A stretch of 64,000 nt of DNA, taken from Enterobacter ludwigii. Its GTDB lineage: Bacteria > Pseudomonadota > Gammaproteobacteria > Enterobacterales > Enterobacteriaceae. A program made the position numbers and the translations under genes. Below, piece after piece: positions 40,170 through 50,797 of this stretch. Each line of letters begins with the position of its first letter. Within the stretch, counting starts at the first letter, position 1. The notes beneath the pieces were generated by a model that saw only the letters and a program-made list of their open reading frames with translations, made no database searches and was not told the DNA's origin. Location of the stretch: contig CEFQ01000001.1 in assembly GCA_900068845.1 (NCBI GenBank), positions 1 through 64,000 on the forward strand, given 5' to 3'.

Positions 40170-41615
40170 TTACTGCATCAGCAGATACAGACTGCTATCA
40201 CCGCGCTGTACGTTCAGTGCCAATACAGAAGGTTTCGTGTCGAGTACCTTACGCAGCTCGCCGAGATTCGCCACGGCTTGCTGGTTTACGCCCAGAATCA
40301 CGTCACCTTTCTTCAGGCCGATACGCGCCGCGGCGCTGCCTGCTTTCACATTATCGACACGCACGCCTTTCTGGCCGTTAGTATCGATATTACTGAGATC
40401 GGCACCTTCAATACCGGTGTAAATGGTGGCCGACTGCACTTTATCCTGCGAGCTCTGTTGCAGTTCAACCGTGATATTCACCGGTTTACCCTCGCGCAGC
40501 AGACCGAGCTGCAGCTTGGTGCCGACCGGCAGCGAGCCCACTTCTGCACGCAGCGCCGCAAAGCTGGTCAGCGCTTTACCGTTCATTGACACCACCACGT
40601 CACCAGCTTTCACTCCAGCTTTTGCCGCTGCGGAGTTCGGCAGCACCTGGCTGACAAAGGCGCCGCGCTGCGCATCGACTTTCATCGCTTTCGCCAGCTC
40701 GGAATTCAGCTCGGTACCCATAATGCCCAGCTCGCCACGTTTCACCTGGCCGTATTCCACCATCTGCGCGGTGAGGTTTTTCACCATCGAGCTGGGGATA
40801 GCAAAGCCGATACCGATGTTGCCACCGTCCGGCGCCAGAATCGCGGTGTTAATCCCGATCAGTTCACCGTTAAGGTTAACCAGCGCCCCCCCGGAGTTAC
40901 CGCGGTTTATTGCTGCATCGGTTTGGATAAAGTTTTCATAATTTTCAACGTTCAGGCCGCTGCGGCCCAGCGCCGAAACAATCCCTGAGGTTACCGTTTC
41001 ACCGAGGCCGTATGGGTTACCGATCGCCACGGTATAATCACCCACACGCAGGTCGTCAGAGTCGGCAATCTTAATTGCCGTGAGGTTTTTCGCGTCCTGC
41101 AGCTGAATCAGCGCGATATCAGACTGCGGATCTTTACCAATCACTTTGGCGTCGTAGCGACGGCCATCGCTGAGCTGCACCTGAATTTTAGTGGCGTTAT
41201 CCACCACGTGGTTGTTGGTCACCACATAACCTTTATCCGCGTTGATCACCACGCCGGAGCCGAGCGCACGGAACTGCTGTTTCTGCGCGTTAGCACCGCC
41301 ATCCGCGCCGCCGCCATCACCGCCACCGTTTTGGCACATTGGCGAACTCTGGAACGGTGAACCGTCCTGGCAGAACGGAGAATTATCGCCAAAGAATTGC
41401 TGGAACTGCTGTGGCATACGCGGCGTTTTAACCGTGGTGCTACCTTCAACACTGATACTCACCACGGAAGGCATGACTTTTTCCAACATGGGTGCCAGGC
41501 TTGGCAACTGTTGGCTTGAAGAAGAAGCGCTCTCCGCGGCGAAAACGCTCACAGGGCTCAATGCCGTTGCGCCGAAACTCAGCGCCAACGCCAGCATAAT
41601 TGTGTTTTTTTTCAT
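40170..41615 (-). CDS. degP: Periplasmic serine endoprotease/chaperone DegP
   Basis: DegP degrades or refolds misfolded envelope proteins. The 481-residue precursor has a signal peptide (to about residue 26, VFA|AES), the LA loop with two cysteines (FCQDG...MCQNG) followed by a glycine-rich insert, and the catalytic triad His136 (TNNHVVDN), Asp166 (QSDIALI) and Ser241 (GNSGGAL). Two PDZ domains follow (about 290-385 and 390-480). It is slightly longer than E. coli DegP (474), mostly in the glycine-rich loop. A sigma-E-type promoter precedes it. Confidence 0.96.
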   Translation of the reverse strand: MKKNTIMLALALSFGATALSPVSVFAAESASSSSQQLPSLAPMLEKVMPSVVSISVEGSTTVKTPRMPQQFQQFFGDNSPFCQDGSPFQSSPMCQNGGGDGGGADGGANAQKQQFRALGSGVVINADKGYVVTNNHVVDNATKIQVQLSDGRRYDAKVIGKDPQSDIALIQLQDAKNLTAIKIADSDDLRVGDYTVAIGNPYGLGETVTSGIVSALGRSGLNVENYENFIQTDAAINRGNSGGALVNLNGELIGINTAILAPDGGNIGIGFAIPSSMVKNLTAQMVEYGQVKRGELGIMGTELNSELAKAMKVDAQRGAFVSQVLPNSAAAKAGVKAGDVVVSMNGKALTSFAALRAEVGSLPVGTKLQLGLLREGKPVNITVELQQSSQDKVQSATIYTGIEGADLSNIDTNGQKGVRVDNVKAGSAAARIGLKKGDVILGVNQQAVANLGELRKVLDTKPSVLALNVQRGDSSLYLLMQ

Positions 41616-41668
41616 TTATCTGTGTCTCTCTAAGAATGACGGCCAGACCATTGCTGTGGTCGTGATGG

Positions 41669-41696
41669 TGAGATTAAGTTTTTAGCGCGAAGTTCC
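41669..41696 (-). promoter_or_regulatory. Sigma-E-type promoter of degP
   Basis: On the minus strand GGAACTT (41696-41690) and TCTCA (41673-41669) are separated by 16 bp. This matches the sigma-E consensus and closely resembles the E. coli degP promoter. It lies about 50 bp before the degP start. Confidence 0.88.
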
Positions 41697-41751
41697 TAAT
41701 AAAGTTTTAGGCAAAGGTAAAAAATTGTTCTTCGTCTTTACAATTCTGCGC

Positions 41752-43245
41752 TTATTCAACCGCCATTAAACGACGATATTCATCCCAGGCATAATTGTCT
41801 GTCATCCCACTAATGTAGTCCTGAATCAGACGCGCACGATAATAACGTTCCCACAATAGGCGCTGATATTTATGCTCAACGACTAATGAACGCATGTGTT
41901 GTTGATAGGCTTTACGGTGTTTTCCGGAAAGCTTATGAAACAGACGTGTTTCAATCGGATGCTTTGCCAGAAAATCCTCGTTCATCAAGGTAGTAAATTG
42001 TTCATAATTTAATAAAAGCAATGACTGGTATATTTCCAGCAAACCTTTAATTACACGGTAACCCTGCAATTCCAGTTGCTCGACTTCTGGATGATTAAAC
42101 ACTTGCTGACGCGCGACGGTTTTAAATAATGTCAGTAAGCGCCCTTCTTCGCCATCATCCTCCAGTAAAGCGTGATTAAAATCGCCCTGGAAAATAGCCG
42201 GTAAGTTATCGATGAACCGCTTAACCGCATGGCTGACCAATACGTTTTGTACATTTACCCGTAACGACATAAAAAATTGATCGCTGATACTGCGGCGTTT
42301 TTTCTGATTGGCCTCTTTCCACGCATCGCCGATAGTCCGGCTGAATACATCACCGCTTTTTACTGTGCCCCAGACGTCGAGCAAATGTTTATACAGCGTT
42401 TCAACATCGAAGATATCTTTTTCTACGGCATCATCCAAATCGGCAATGCAATAAGAGATGTCGTCGGCGGCTTCCATTATCCAGGTCAGCGGGAAACGAT
42501 GATGTTCTTTAATATCGGTGGCTTCACGCAACTCGGCCACATATTCGCGCTCGGATAAGTAGAAGCCTGGTTTTTTCATTAATACACTGAAGGCCGCCGG
42601 TTTATCGCCTTGCCACCATGCGGGGGCAGTATATTTTAAAATGCAGGCCACCTGCGCATAGCTGAGATTGAGCTGCAGCAACGTATGCACCAAACGAATC
42701 GCCTGCGCGTTACCTTCGAAATGGCATAAATCCTGACGAATCATGGCATTTAACTGGTCGAACGCTGAGCGCTCGGCCTCATTGGCAACGCCCGCTACCA
42801 GCGGATCGACAAGCTCGGCAGGTAAGTTATCGTCGAACCAATCATTGATCGCCGCTTCCCCAAAATGCCCAAACGGCGGATTGCCGACATCGTGCAGCAG
42901 ACAGGCCATCTCAATCAGGCTTTCGAATGCACCTTCAAACTCATCCAACCCATAATTGGCCAGCCCGCCGCCCTGCGTTTTCAGCGCTTGCAGAATCTCT
43001 TTGGTGATATAACGCCCGGTTTGCTGCACTTCCAGTGAATGCGTCAGACGCGAACGCACCGCCGCATTGCGTTCCAGCGGAAATACCTGCGTTTTCTGCT
43101 GCAGACGACGAATCGCCGCGGAGTTAATAATACGTCCGCGATCGCTTTCAAAATGGCGGGTAATAAAGTATTCCCCTTCGGGATCTTTGCGGCTGGTATA
43201 AGGGCGAGTGAAACTGATCTTCTTCCTGAAATTGATCGTCGCCAT
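41752..43245 (-). CDS. dgt: Deoxyguanosinetriphosphate triphosphohydrolase
   Basis: Dgt hydrolyses dGTP to deoxyguanosine and triphosphate and so influences dNTP pools. The 497-residue protein (E. coli 505) shows the HD-domain ligands in [10 protein letters not shown] and [19 protein letters not shown] (about residues 68 and 117) and [16 protein letters not shown] (about 258-273). The C-terminus [13 protein letters not shown] is nearly identical to E. coli. The codon usage is more AT-rich than neighbouring genes in places. It is divergent from mtn. Confidence 0.94.
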   Translation of the reverse strand: MATINFRKKISFTRPYTSRKDPEGEYFITRHFESDRGRIINSAAIRRLQQKTQVFPLERNAAVRSRLTHSLEVQQTGRYITKEILQALKTQGGGLANYGLDEFEGAFESLIEMACLLHDVGNPPFGHFGEAAINDWFDDNLPAELVDPLVAGVANEAERSAFDQLNAMIRQDLCHFEGNAQAIRLVHTLLQLNLSYAQVACILKYTAPAWWQGDKPAAFSVLMKKPGFYLSEREYVAELREATDIKEHHRFPLTWIMEAADDISYCIADLDDAVEKDIFDVETLYKHLLDVWGTVKSGDVFSRTIGDAWKEANQKKRRSISDQFFMSLRVNVQNVLVSHAVKRFIDNLPAIFQGDFNHALLEDDGEEGRLLTLFKTVARQQVFNHPEVEQLELQGYRVIKGLLEIYQSLLLLNYEQFTTLMNEDFLAKHPIETRLFHKLSGKHRKAYQQHMRSLVVEHKYQRLLWERYYRARLIQDYISGMTDNYAWDEYRRLMAVE

Positions 43246-43342
43246 AATTACCCCTTATATTTTCGTGAATTCTTCCTCAATCAGCCATGTTAGACTATGC
43301 CTCACTTTTGCGGGTTACATCCATTAAATTAGCGAGATTCTT

Positions 43343-44041
43343 ATGAAAGTAGGCATTATTGGCGCGATGGAGCAGGAAGTTACTCTGCTGCGTGACAAAA
43401 TCGAAAACCGCCAGACGTTGACGCTGGCTGGCTGCGAAATTTACACCGGCACGCTAAACGGTGTTGAAGTTGCGCTGCTGAAATCAGGCATTGGCAAAGT
43501 CGCCGCCGCGCTAGGCACCACGCTGCTGCTGCAACTGTGCAAACCCGATGCGGTGATCAATACCGGTTCTGCTGGCGGATTGGCCCCCACGTTGAAAGTG
43601 GGCGATATCGTGGTATCGGATGAAGTGCGCTATCACGATGCCGATGTGACCGCATTCGGTTATGAGCCAGGCCAGATGGCCGGTTGCCCGGCCGCTTTCG
43701 TTGCGGATGACACACTGATTGCCGCTGCTGAACGGGTTATTAAGCAGCTCGACCTCAACGCGGTACGCGGTTTGGTGGTGAGCGGCGATGCGTTTATCAA
43801 CGGAGCTGAACCGCTGGCGCGTATCCGTACCACTTTCCCGCAGGCGATTGCGGTAGAGATGGAAGCCACCGCCATCGGTCACGTTTGCCATCAGTTCAAC
43901 GTGCCTTTTGTGGTGGTACGCGCGATTTCTGATGTGGCCGATCAGGAATCACACCTCAGCTTCGACGAGTTCCTCAGCGTTGCGGCAAAACAATCGTCAC
44001 TGATGGTAGAGAACCTGCTGGTTCAGCTGGCGCGTGGCTAA
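43343..44041 (+). CDS. mtn: 5'-methylthioadenosine/S-adenosylhomocysteine nucleosidase
   Basis: MtnN (Pfs) cleaves the adenine from methylthioadenosine, S-adenosylhomocysteine and 5'-deoxyadenosine, supporting methionine salvage and autoinducer-2 formation. At 232 residues it equals E. coli. The catalytic Glu12 lies in IGAMEQEV, Glu174 in [12 protein letters not shown] and Asp197 in RAISDVAD. It overlaps btuF by 8 nt. Confidence 0.97.
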   Translation: MKVGIIGAMEQEVTLLRDKIENRQTLTLAGCEIYTGTLNGVEVALLKSGIGKVAAALGTTLLLQLCKPDAVINTGSAGGLAPTLKVGDIVVSDEVRYHDADVTAFGYEPGQMAGCPAAFVADDTLIAAAERVIKQLDLNAVRGLVVSGDAFINGAEPLARIRTTFPQAIAVEMEATAIGHVCHQFNVPFVVVRAISDVADQESHLSFDEFLSVAAKQSSLMVENLLVQLARG

Positions 44042-44843
44042 AACCCTTCTTTTCGGGCTGTTGCTGCTGTGTAACAGCCTGTTCGCCGCCGCACCGCGCG
44101 TTATTACCCTTTCGCCACATCTGACGGAATTGGCCTTTGCCGCCGGCATTACGCCAGTGGCAGTCAGCGCCTTCTCTGATTTTCCCGCGCAGGCTAACGC
44201 GCTGGAACAGGTTGCGAACTGGCAAGGCATCAAGGTTGAACGCATTCTGCAATTAAAACCCGATGTGGTGCTGGCGTGGCGTGGCGGTAATCCGCAGCGG
44301 CAAATCGAACAGCTGCAGCGTTTCGGTATTCCGGTTAAGTGGATTGATCCTCAAACCATCGATCAAATGATTGATGCGCTGGCGGCATTACAGCAGTGGA
44401 GTCCACAACCACAACAAGCCATTGATGCGGCGCAGACATTACGTGCGCAGGAAGCGGCGCTGCGCAAGCAGTATCAGCAAAGTACACCGATCCCGCTGTT
44501 TTTGCAGTTTGGTCAGCAGCCGCTATTTACTGCTTCGCGTAACACGATGCAAAACCAGGTGATTGAGTTGTGTGGTGGCAGGAATATTTTTGCCGATAGC
44601 AGCGTGAATTGGCCGCAGGTGAGCCGCGAACAAGTGTTGCTGCGCCATCCGCAGGCGATTGTGATAGGGGGTGATGCCGCGCATGCCGCCAGCATCGCCA
44701 GGTTCTGGCAGCCTCAGCTGGATGTGCCAGTGATCGCCATCAATGACGACTGGCTAAGCCGACCCGGCCCTCGCATGCTGTTAGCGGCAAAACAGTTGTG
44801 TGCCGATTTACATCCGACGAAAAAAAGCACCATAAAAGATTAA
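44034..44843 (+). CDS. btuF: Vitamin B12 (cobalamin)-binding protein BtuF
   Basis: BtuF is the periplasmic cobalamin-binding protein of the BtuCDF importer. The 269-residue precursor (E. coli 266) has a signal peptide of about 19 residues ending SLFAA|AP, followed by [18 protein letters not shown] and [10 protein letters not shown] of the cluster A-2 binding-protein fold. Its start lies inside the mtn 3' end. btuC and btuD are elsewhere, as in E. coli. Confidence 0.95.
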   Translation: MAKTLLFGLLLLCNSLFAAAPRVITLSPHLTELAFAAGITPVAVSAFSDFPAQANALEQVANWQGIKVERILQLKPDVVLAWRGGNPQRQIEQLQRFGIPVKWIDPQTIDQMIDALAALQQWSPQPQQAIDAAQTLRAQEAALRKQYQQSTPIPLFLQFGQQPLFTASRNTMQNQVIELCGGRNIFADSSVNWPQVSREQVLLRHPQAIVIGGDAAHAASIARFWQPQLDVPVIAINDDWLSRPGPRMLLAAKQLCADLHPTKKSTIKD

Positions 44844-44950
44844 AGATTCGGCAGAAATTGTCGTAAATCATACTACAAGGCGCAGCAGCCACGTATGCTC
44901 TGTGCCCATTTTAGCGCTTAGCGCCATTTTGTCTTCACCAGGAACTATTC

Positions 44951-45202
44951 ATGACCAGAGCACTGCTGCTGGCCATAGGGCTCGTGATCGCTGCACCACT
45001 GAGTGCCGCCACGTCCACCGGCTCTATTGCCGTCACCTTGACGTTATTCTCGCGTTGCGATATTTCACGCCAGAACGAACACACTCTGCCGACCGTTAAT
45101 TGTGGGCGCCACTTCAGCGCGCAACCGCGCATTAGCGAACGGATATTAAAACGCGATGCCACGCGCCGTGAATCTACGCGTTTAGTGACCATTGAGTGGT
45201 AG
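44951..45202 (+). CDS. Small exported protein with pilin/spore-coat-U-like ends (unknown)
   Basis: This 83-residue protein is not recognised from E. coli, which has yadS at this position. A signal peptide of about 20 residues (IAAPLSAA|TS) leads into TSTGSIAVTLTLFSRCDIS, which looks like the first strand of pilin or spore-coat-U domains, and the sequence ends RLVTIEW like their last strand. There are two cysteines (36 and 51), which could form a disulfide. The middle is basic and polar, and the whole is far shorter than a full pilin domain. An AGGA site 7 nt before the ATG supports the start. Function unknown. Confidence 0.6.
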   Translation: MTRALLLAIGLVIAAPLSAATSTGSIAVTLTLFSRCDISRQNEHTLPTVNCGRHFSAQPRISERILKRDATRRESTRLVTIEW

Positions 45203-45237
45203 GAATCTGGCTGCCAGAACGACAGCCAGAAGCAGCA

Positions 45238-45585
45238 TTAGATGCTGAAGGAAGAACCGCAACCGCAGGTGGTTTTGGCATTCGGGTTAGTTACGATGAA
45301 GCGTGAACCTTCCAGGCCTTCGGTGTAATCAACCGAACCGCCCACCAGGTATTGCAGGCTCATGGGATCCACCACCAGCGCCACACCTTGTTTCTCGATG
45401 GTCATGTCGCCGTCATTCATTTGATCGTCAAACGTGAAGCCATACTGGAAGCCGCTGCAACCGCCGCCGGTGATATAAACGCGCAGTTTCAGCTCAGGAT
45501 TCTCTTCATCAGAAATCAGGTTTTTCACTTTTTTTGCTGCTGCATCAGTGAATTGCAAAGGCAGCGCTGCTAAGTCGTCACTCAT
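45238..45585 (-). CDS. erpA: Iron-sulfur cluster insertion protein ErpA
   Basis: ErpA is an A-type carrier that delivers Fe-S clusters to IspG, IspH and others. The ATG at 45585 gives [20 protein letters not shown] and 115 residues (E. coli 114). The three cluster cysteines are in [11 protein letters not shown] and the terminal [12 protein letters not shown] longer upstream reading is not supported. It is divergent from hemL. Confidence 0.95.
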   Translation of the reverse strand: MSDDLAALPLQFTDAAAKKVKNLISDEENPELKLRVYITGGGCSGFQYGFTFDDQMNDGDMTIEKQGVALVVDPMSLQYLVGGSVDYTEGLEGSRFIVTNPNAKTTCGCGSSFSI

Positions 45586-45784
45586 CTTTAACTCCGGGTA
45601 AACGTCGAGGTCAGAAAACGACCTTAATTTCGCTATTATCTGCCAGCCGTCCAGTGCAATCAAGTCTCAAGCTTGACACTGCGTGCCGCCGCATGCGCAT
45701 GAAAGTATATACCCTAAACTTTAGCGCAAGCCGTTATTCCCGTAGAATGGCGCCAGATTTTTCCCGAACAGCAGGAGCAGAACA

Positions 45785-47065
45785 ATGAGTAAGTCAGAAA
45801 ACCTGTATGCCGCAGCGCAGCGCCTGATCCCCGGCGGTGTGAACTCCCCGGTACGTGCATTTACCGGTGTGGGCGGTGTGCCGCTGTTCATCGAACGCGC
45901 TGACGGTGCGTATCTGTATGACGCTGACGGCAAAGGCTATATCGATTATGTCGGTTCGTGGGGCCCAATGGTGTTGGGTCATAACAACGCCAATATCCGC
46001 AATGCGGTGATTGAAGCCGCCGCGCGCGGTCTGAGCTTCGGCGCACCGACTGAGATGGAAGTGAAAATGGCCGAGCTGGTGTGTGAGCTGGTGCCCAGCA
46101 TGGACATGGTACGCATGGTTAACTCCGGTACCGAAGCCACCATGAGTGCGATTCGCCTGGCGCGCGGCTTCACCCATCGCGACAAAATCATCAAGTTCGA
46201 AGGCTGCTACCACGGCCACGCCGACTGCCTGCTGGTGAAAGCCGGTTCAGGCGCGCTGACGCTCGGCCAGCCAAACTCACCGGGCGTACCGGCCGATTTC
46301 GCCAGGCACACGCTGACCTGCACCTATAACGATCTCAGCACCGTACGTGCGGCTTTCGAGCAATATCCTGACGATATCGCCTGTATCATCGTTGAGCCGG
46401 TAGCAGGCAACATGAACTGCATTCCACCGCAGCCGGACTTCCTGCCAGGCCTGCGCGCGCTGTGTGACGAATTTGGCGCACTGCTGATCATCGACGAAGT
46501 GATGACCGGCTTCCGTGTCGCGTTGGGCGGCGCTCAGGCGTATTACGATGTGACGCCAGATCTGACCTGTCTCGGTAAGATCATCGGCGGCGGCATGCCG
46601 GTGGGTGCTTTTGGTGGTCGTCGCGATGTGATGGATGCGCTGGCACCCACCGGTCCGGTTTATCAGGCCGGGACCTTGTCAGGTAACCCGATTGCCATGG
46701 CAGCGGGCTTCGCTTGTCTGTCGCAAATTGCGCAGCCAGGCACGCACAGCACGCTGACCGATCTGACCACGCAGTTAGCACAAGGCTTGTTGGCTGCAGC
46801 GAAGGCAGAAAATATTCCGCTGGTCATTAACCACGTTGGCGGCATGTTTGGGATTTTCTTCACCGATGCCGATGAAGTGACTTGCTATCAAGACGTCACG
46901 CAATGTGACGTTGAACGCTTTAAGCGTTTCTTCCACCTGATGCTGGAAGAAGGCGTTTATCTCGCGCCTTCCGCCTTCGAAGCTGGCTTTATGTCGCTGG
47001 CGCACAGCAAAGAAGATATCCAACGCACTATCGATGCCGCACGTCGCAGCTTCGCGCAGCTGTAA
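45785..47065 (+). CDS. hemL: Glutamate-1-semialdehyde 2,1-aminomutase
   Basis: HemL makes 5-aminolevulinate from glutamate-1-semialdehyde, the second step of C5 heme synthesis. At 426 residues it equals E. coli. The PLP lysine is in [17 protein letters not shown] (about residue 265), with [12 protein letters not shown] and [11 protein letters not shown] also present. It is flanked by erpA (divergent) and fhuB (convergent). Confidence 0.97.
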   Translation: MSKSENLYAAAQRLIPGGVNSPVRAFTGVGGVPLFIERADGAYLYDADGKGYIDYVGSWGPMVLGHNNANIRNAVIEAAARGLSFGAPTEMEVKMAELVCELVPSMDMVRMVNSGTEATMSAIRLARGFTHRDKIIKFEGCYHGHADCLLVKAGSGALTLGQPNSPGVPADFARHTLTCTYNDLSTVRAAFEQYPDDIACIIVEPVAGNMNCIPPQPDFLPGLRALCDEFGALLIIDEVMTGFRVALGGAQAYYDVTPDLTCLGKIIGGGMPVGAFGGRRDVMDALAPTGPVYQAGTLSGNPIAMAAGFACLSQIAQPGTHSTLTDLTTQLAQGLLAAAKAENIPLVINHVGGMFGIFFTDADEVTCYQDVTQCDVERFKRFFHLMLEEGVYLAPSAFEAGFMSLAHSKEDIQRTIDAARRSFAQL

Positions 47066-47070
47066 ATAAC

Positions 47071-47095
47071 AAGGGCGCCGACTGGCGCCCTTGTT
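47071..47095. terminator. Terminator hairpin between hemL and fhuB
   Basis: AAGGGCGCC and GGCGCCCTT pair perfectly around GACT, followed by a short T-rich stretch. It lies between two convergent stop codons and can serve both. Confidence 0.8.
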
Positions 47096-49070
47096 ATGCC
47101 CGCCGCAATAGCCAGATAAAGTACGGTGCGCCGAAGAAGGTCGCCATCAACCCGGCTGGAATCTGATCCGGGAACGCCAGCATCCTGCCGCACCAGTCAG
47201 CGAAGATCATTAATCCCCCGCCCAACAAGCCGGCCATCAACACCTGCGGTAATGCACGGCGGAAACCGAGCATGCGCACAATATGCGGTGCCATCAATCC
47301 AATAAAGCTCAGCGGCCCAATGGTTAACGTTGCCGTGGCAGTCAATGCCGCCGCCAGCAACAGCAGACTTAGGCGAGAAGTCGTCAACGCCATGCCCGCC
47401 GAACGCGCGGTGGCGCTGCCGAGTGGCAGCAGCGTCAACCAGCGACTTGCCAGCGGAGCCAGCGCAATCAGCACGATTCCTACCACTGCGCTTTGCACGG
47501 CCTGCTGCATATTGATGTTGTAGGTTGAACCGGAAATCCAACTCAGCAAGCCGCCCATTCGCGGGTCGCCACTGGCCAGCAGCACCATCAAAATAGTGAC
47601 AAATGCGCTATTGAGCGCCATGCCCGCCAGCAGCATGCGTTCTGGCGAGAAACCGCCGCGACTGGCCACCAGCATAATAATCAACAATGTCATAGCCGCG
47701 CCCAGCACACCGGCTGGCAGCAACCACGCCACCGCATCGCCTGGCACGAAGAACATCATTACCACCACACCACACGCCGCGCCCGAGCTGATGCCCAACA
47801 CTTCCGGACTCGCCATGGGATTGCCGGTCAGGCGCTGGATCAGCGCGCCCGCCACGCCGAGCATCATGCCGACGATCAACGCTGCCAGCACACGCGGTGC
47901 GCGCCACGGCAGCAATTGCTGCAGCATGTCGCCGCCCACCCATGCAAAGCCGTGGGCATCACGACCAAAGGTAATGCCAACCCAGCTGAGCACGCCGAGA
48001 ATCAGTAATCCGAGCAGGCACCAGCGCAAAACGTTTTGCCGCTCAGTCGGCACGCTATCACCCTGATTAAGTGCTGGCGGCACCGATCCCGTGCGCAGGC
48101 GTGGCAACAGCCACAGCAAAATGGGCACGCCGATCAGCGCGGTCGCCGTACCGGTAGACACTTCACGCCAGTGGCGGGTGAGCCACAACACGCTCTGATC
48201 CGCCAGCCACAGCAGTAACGCACCAATTAACGGTGCCAGCAGCATGCGGCTGACCAGACGACGTCCGCCCAGTAACTTCGACAACAGCGGCGCGAACAGG
48301 CCGATAAAGCCGATGATGCCCGCAACATTGACCAGCTGTGCGCTGAGCAAAATCGCCAGCGCCAGCGCAGCAATACGCGCCGCCGACAGTGCCAGACCCA
48401 AGTTTTTCGCCACGCCATCGTCGAGCCCCATCAGCGTGAGAGGCCGCAGCAGCGCCAGCGCCACCACAAATGCCAGCAGCAGACGCGGCCACAGCTGCGC
48501 CACATTGTGCCCATCCAGCTGATTCAACGCGCCGGTGCTCCACAGGAACATGTTCTGCAGCTGATCGTGATTAAAGATGGCGAAGATTTGATTCACCGAA
48601 CCGGCATATAAACTCAGCACGAGGCCAGCCAGAATCAACGTCACGGGTGACAGACGTTTGCCCCAAGCCACACCGAAGACCAGAATGCCGACAATCAGCG
48701 CGCCGCCCATCGCCGCAAACTGCTGCGTGAGCTCGCCGCCCGGCAAATGCCATAACGTCGCCACCGTAATGCCCAGCTGAGCCCCGGACGACACGCCGAG
48801 CGTGGTGGGTTCCGCCAGCGGATTGCGCAGCACCTGTTGAAACAGTAAACCGGCCAGGCCAAGACCCGCGCCGACCAGCAGCGACAGCGCCAGCCGCGAC
48901 AGCAAACTGTGATGAAATACCACTTGCTGGATATTGTTGATGTCAGGCGCGAAAAACGCTTGCGACCACTGATCGCCTGGCAGCGCCTGGCGCAGATTGG
49001 TATAGGTTAATGCCAACGCCAGCAGGAAGACGGCACTTAGCAGCGCGACGGGAAAAAGACGATTGCGCAT
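47094..49070 (-). CDS. fhuB: Ferric-hydroxamate ABC importer permease FhuB
   Basis: FhuB is the inner-membrane permease for ferrichrome-type siderophores. The ATG at 49070 (MRNRLFPVALLSAVFL) gives 658 residues (E. coli 660) and overlaps the fhuD stop (TGATG). The protein is a tandem duplication of a FecCD-type permease, each half with about ten membrane helices; the two halves carry related segments such as LGVSSGAQLGITV and LGISSGAACGVVV. It is last in fhuACDB. Confidence 0.96.
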   Translation of the reverse strand: MRNRLFPVALLSAVFLLALALTYTNLRQALPGDQWSQAFFAPDINNIQQVVFHHSLLSRLALSLLVGAGLGLAGLLFQQVLRNPLAEPTTLGVSSGAQLGITVATLWHLPGGELTQQFAAMGGALIVGILVFGVAWGKRLSPVTLILAGLVLSLYAGSVNQIFAIFNHDQLQNMFLWSTGALNQLDGHNVAQLWPRLLLAFVVALALLRPLTLMGLDDGVAKNLGLALSAARIAALALAILLSAQLVNVAGIIGFIGLFAPLLSKLLGGRRLVSRMLLAPLIGALLLWLADQSVLWLTRHWREVSTGTATALIGVPILLWLLPRLRTGSVPPALNQGDSVPTERQNVLRWCLLGLLILGVLSWVGITFGRDAHGFAWVGGDMLQQLLPWRAPRVLAALIVGMMLGVAGALIQRLTGNPMASPEVLGISSGAACGVVVMMFFVPGDAVAWLLPAGVLGAAMTLLIIMLVASRGGFSPERMLLAGMALNSAFVTILMVLLASGDPRMGGLLSWISGSTYNINMQQAVQSAVVGIVLIALAPLASRWLTLLPLGSATARSAGMALTTSRLSLLLLAAALTATATLTIGPLSFIGLMAPHIVRMLGFRRALPQVLMAGLLGGGLMIFADWCGRMLAFPDQIPAGLMATFFGAPYFIWLLRRA

Positions 49071-49948
49071 CAGTGCGACTCCAGCGCGTGTTCCAGCACG
49101 CGGACAAATTTCAGCGCTGAATAGGTCGCGCCGTAATACCACACCGCCGGAGCGCGCTGGAAACGTTGCCCCCGGACAAACGGCAGCGCCTGCCACAGCG
49201 CGCTGGCCATCACTTGCTGCATGTCACGATCGTTATCGTGATCGAAGCAGATCACCTGCACATCACCGACTTCTGCCAGCCGCTCTAATCCCACTACCGC
49301 GCTCCCCCAGAAGTTGGTTTCACCTTGCCACGCATTGCTTAACCCAAGGGTTTCCATCACTTCAAGGAACAAGCTGTTTCTTCCGAAGGTAATCGCGTGG
49401 CGGCTATCCATCAGCGACATCAGCAGCACCGGACGATCGGCCCACGGCTTAAGACGTTCACGCGCCGCCGCCAGTTGTTCTTCCACAAACAGCAAATGCT
49501 GCACGGCCAGCGCTTCACGTCCAAGACGCGCGCCGAGCGCCAGCAGCGAATGACGCGCGGTGCTCAGCGGTTTGCCATCGCCGCTGTTGAGGTCAAAGCC
49601 CATGGTGGGTGCGATGCGCTGCAATTTATCCAGCGCCGGGCCGTAACCCTTCGAGTGCAGGATTAGCGCAGGTTCGAGCTGTGTCATCAGCTCCAGATTG
49701 GGTTCGGTGCGCAGACCGATATCGATAACGCTGGACGGCAGCGGCGGATCGCCAACCCAAATGTTGTAGTTGTGCATGTCGGCCACGCCGAGTGGCGTCA
49801 CGCCAAGCGCCATCAGCAGCTCCACCGGCAGCCACTCCAGCGCCAGAATGCGCTGTGCATCCGGCACAGCGGCACGCAGTGGCAACGCAGACATCATGGG
49901 AGAAAGCGCCAGCGCCGTCAGCAGGCGGCGGCGGGAAATGTCGAACAT
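49070..49948 (-). CDS. fhuD: Ferric-hydroxamate-binding periplasmic protein FhuD
   Basis: FhuD binds hydroxamate siderophores in the periplasm and hands them to FhuBC. The 292-residue precursor (E. coli 296) begins MFDISRRRLLTALALS, a twin-arginine-type signal. The core shows ALEWLPVELLMALG, GLRTEPNLELM, WQGETNFWGS and DNDRDMQQ. It follows fhuC with 9 nt between and overlaps fhuB by one base. Confidence 0.95.
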   Translation of the reverse strand: MFDISRRRLLTALALSPMMSALPLRAAVPDAQRILALEWLPVELLMALGVTPLGVADMHNYNIWVGDPPLPSSVIDIGLRTEPNLELMTQLEPALILHSKGYGPALDKLQRIAPTMGFDLNSGDGKPLSTARHSLLALGARLGREALAVQHLLFVEEQLAAARERLKPWADRPVLLMSLMDSRHAITFGRNSLFLEVMETLGLSNAWQGETNFWGSAVVGLERLAEVGDVQVICFDHDNDRDMQQVMASALWQALPFVRGQRFQRAPAVWYYGATYSALKFVRVLEHALESH

Positions 49949-49957
49949 GGCGTGGCC

Positions 49958-50752
49958 TTAGTAAACGAAACTGACGGGCGCGCCGCCCAGCGGATGCGGC
50001 AAAATGCCCATCGGAATACCGTAAATGGTGCCCAGCACATCGGCCTGCATGATCACTTCAGGGCTGCCTTCAGCAATCACTTCGCCACCGCGTAACGCCA
50101 CCAGACGATCGCAATAGCGTGCTGCCATGTTGAGATCGTGCAGTACCGCAATCACCGTCAGCCCACGTTCGCGGCTGAGACGTTGAATCAGCGCCAGCAC
50201 ATCAACCTGATGCGCGATATCCAGCGCCGAAGTGGGTTCATCCAGCAGCAGGCAGCGACTGTTCTGCGCCACCAGCATCGCCAGCCACGCACGCTGGCGC
50301 TCGCCGCCGGAAAGGCTATCTACCAAGCGCCCAGCGAAAGGTTTTAATCCTACCAGCGTAATCGCTTCGTCCACGCGATCGCGATCTTCCTGACCATAAC
50401 GGCCCAGCGCCCCGTGCCACGGATAGCGACCAATGGCGACCAGCTCACGCACCGTCATGCCTTCCGCCGTAGGAAGTTGCTGTGGCAGATACGCGACCTG
50501 GCGCGCAAATGCTTTGCTGCCCCAGCTCTCCACCGCCTCCTCATTCAGCAATACGCGCCCTTCACTCGCCGCATGATGACGACCGAGCATTTTCAGCAGC
50601 GTGGATTTGCCAGAGCCGTTATGGCCAATCAGCGCGGTAACTTTGCCCGCTGCAAAGGTGAGAGACAGCGGATGCAACAGCGTGCGGCCTGGCACACGAA
50701 AACTGACGCTATCCAGCCTGAAGGTGGTTTCTGCATGGTGCGGATGCTGCAT
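49958..50752 (-). CDS. fhuC: Ferric-hydroxamate ABC importer ATPase FhuC
   Basis: FhuC powers FhuB-mediated siderophore import. The 264-residue protein (E. coli 265) shows Walker A GHNGSGKST (about residues 43-51), the signature LSGGERQRA, Walker B CLLLDEPTSALD and the H-loop AVLHDLN. It follows fhuA across a 45-nt spacer containing a hairpin. Confidence 0.96.
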   Translation of the reverse strand: MQHPHHAETTFRLDSVSFRVPGRTLLHPLSLTFAAGKVTALIGHNGSGKSTLLKMLGRHHAASEGRVLLNEEAVESWGSKAFARQVAYLPQQLPTAEGMTVRELVAIGRYPWHGALGRYGQEDRDRVDEAITLVGLKPFAGRLVDSLSGGERQRAWLAMLVAQNSRCLLLDEPTSALDIAHQVDVLALIQRLSRERGLTVIAVLHDLNMAARYCDRLVALRGGEVIAEGSPEVIMQADVLGTIYGIPMGILPHPLGGAPVSFVY

Positions 50753-50769
50753 GATAATCCCTGGTTAAT

Positions 50770-50785
50770 GGGCGCCTAAGCGCCC
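50770..50785 (-). other. Hairpin between fhuA and fhuC
   Basis: GGGCGC and GCGCCC pair around a 4-nt loop just after the fhuA stop. The U run lies on the opposite strand, so on the operon strand this is a bare hairpin that may stabilise the fhuA mRNA 3' end and reduce downstream expression. Confidence 0.45.
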
Positions 50786-50797
50786 TTTTTATCAGTG

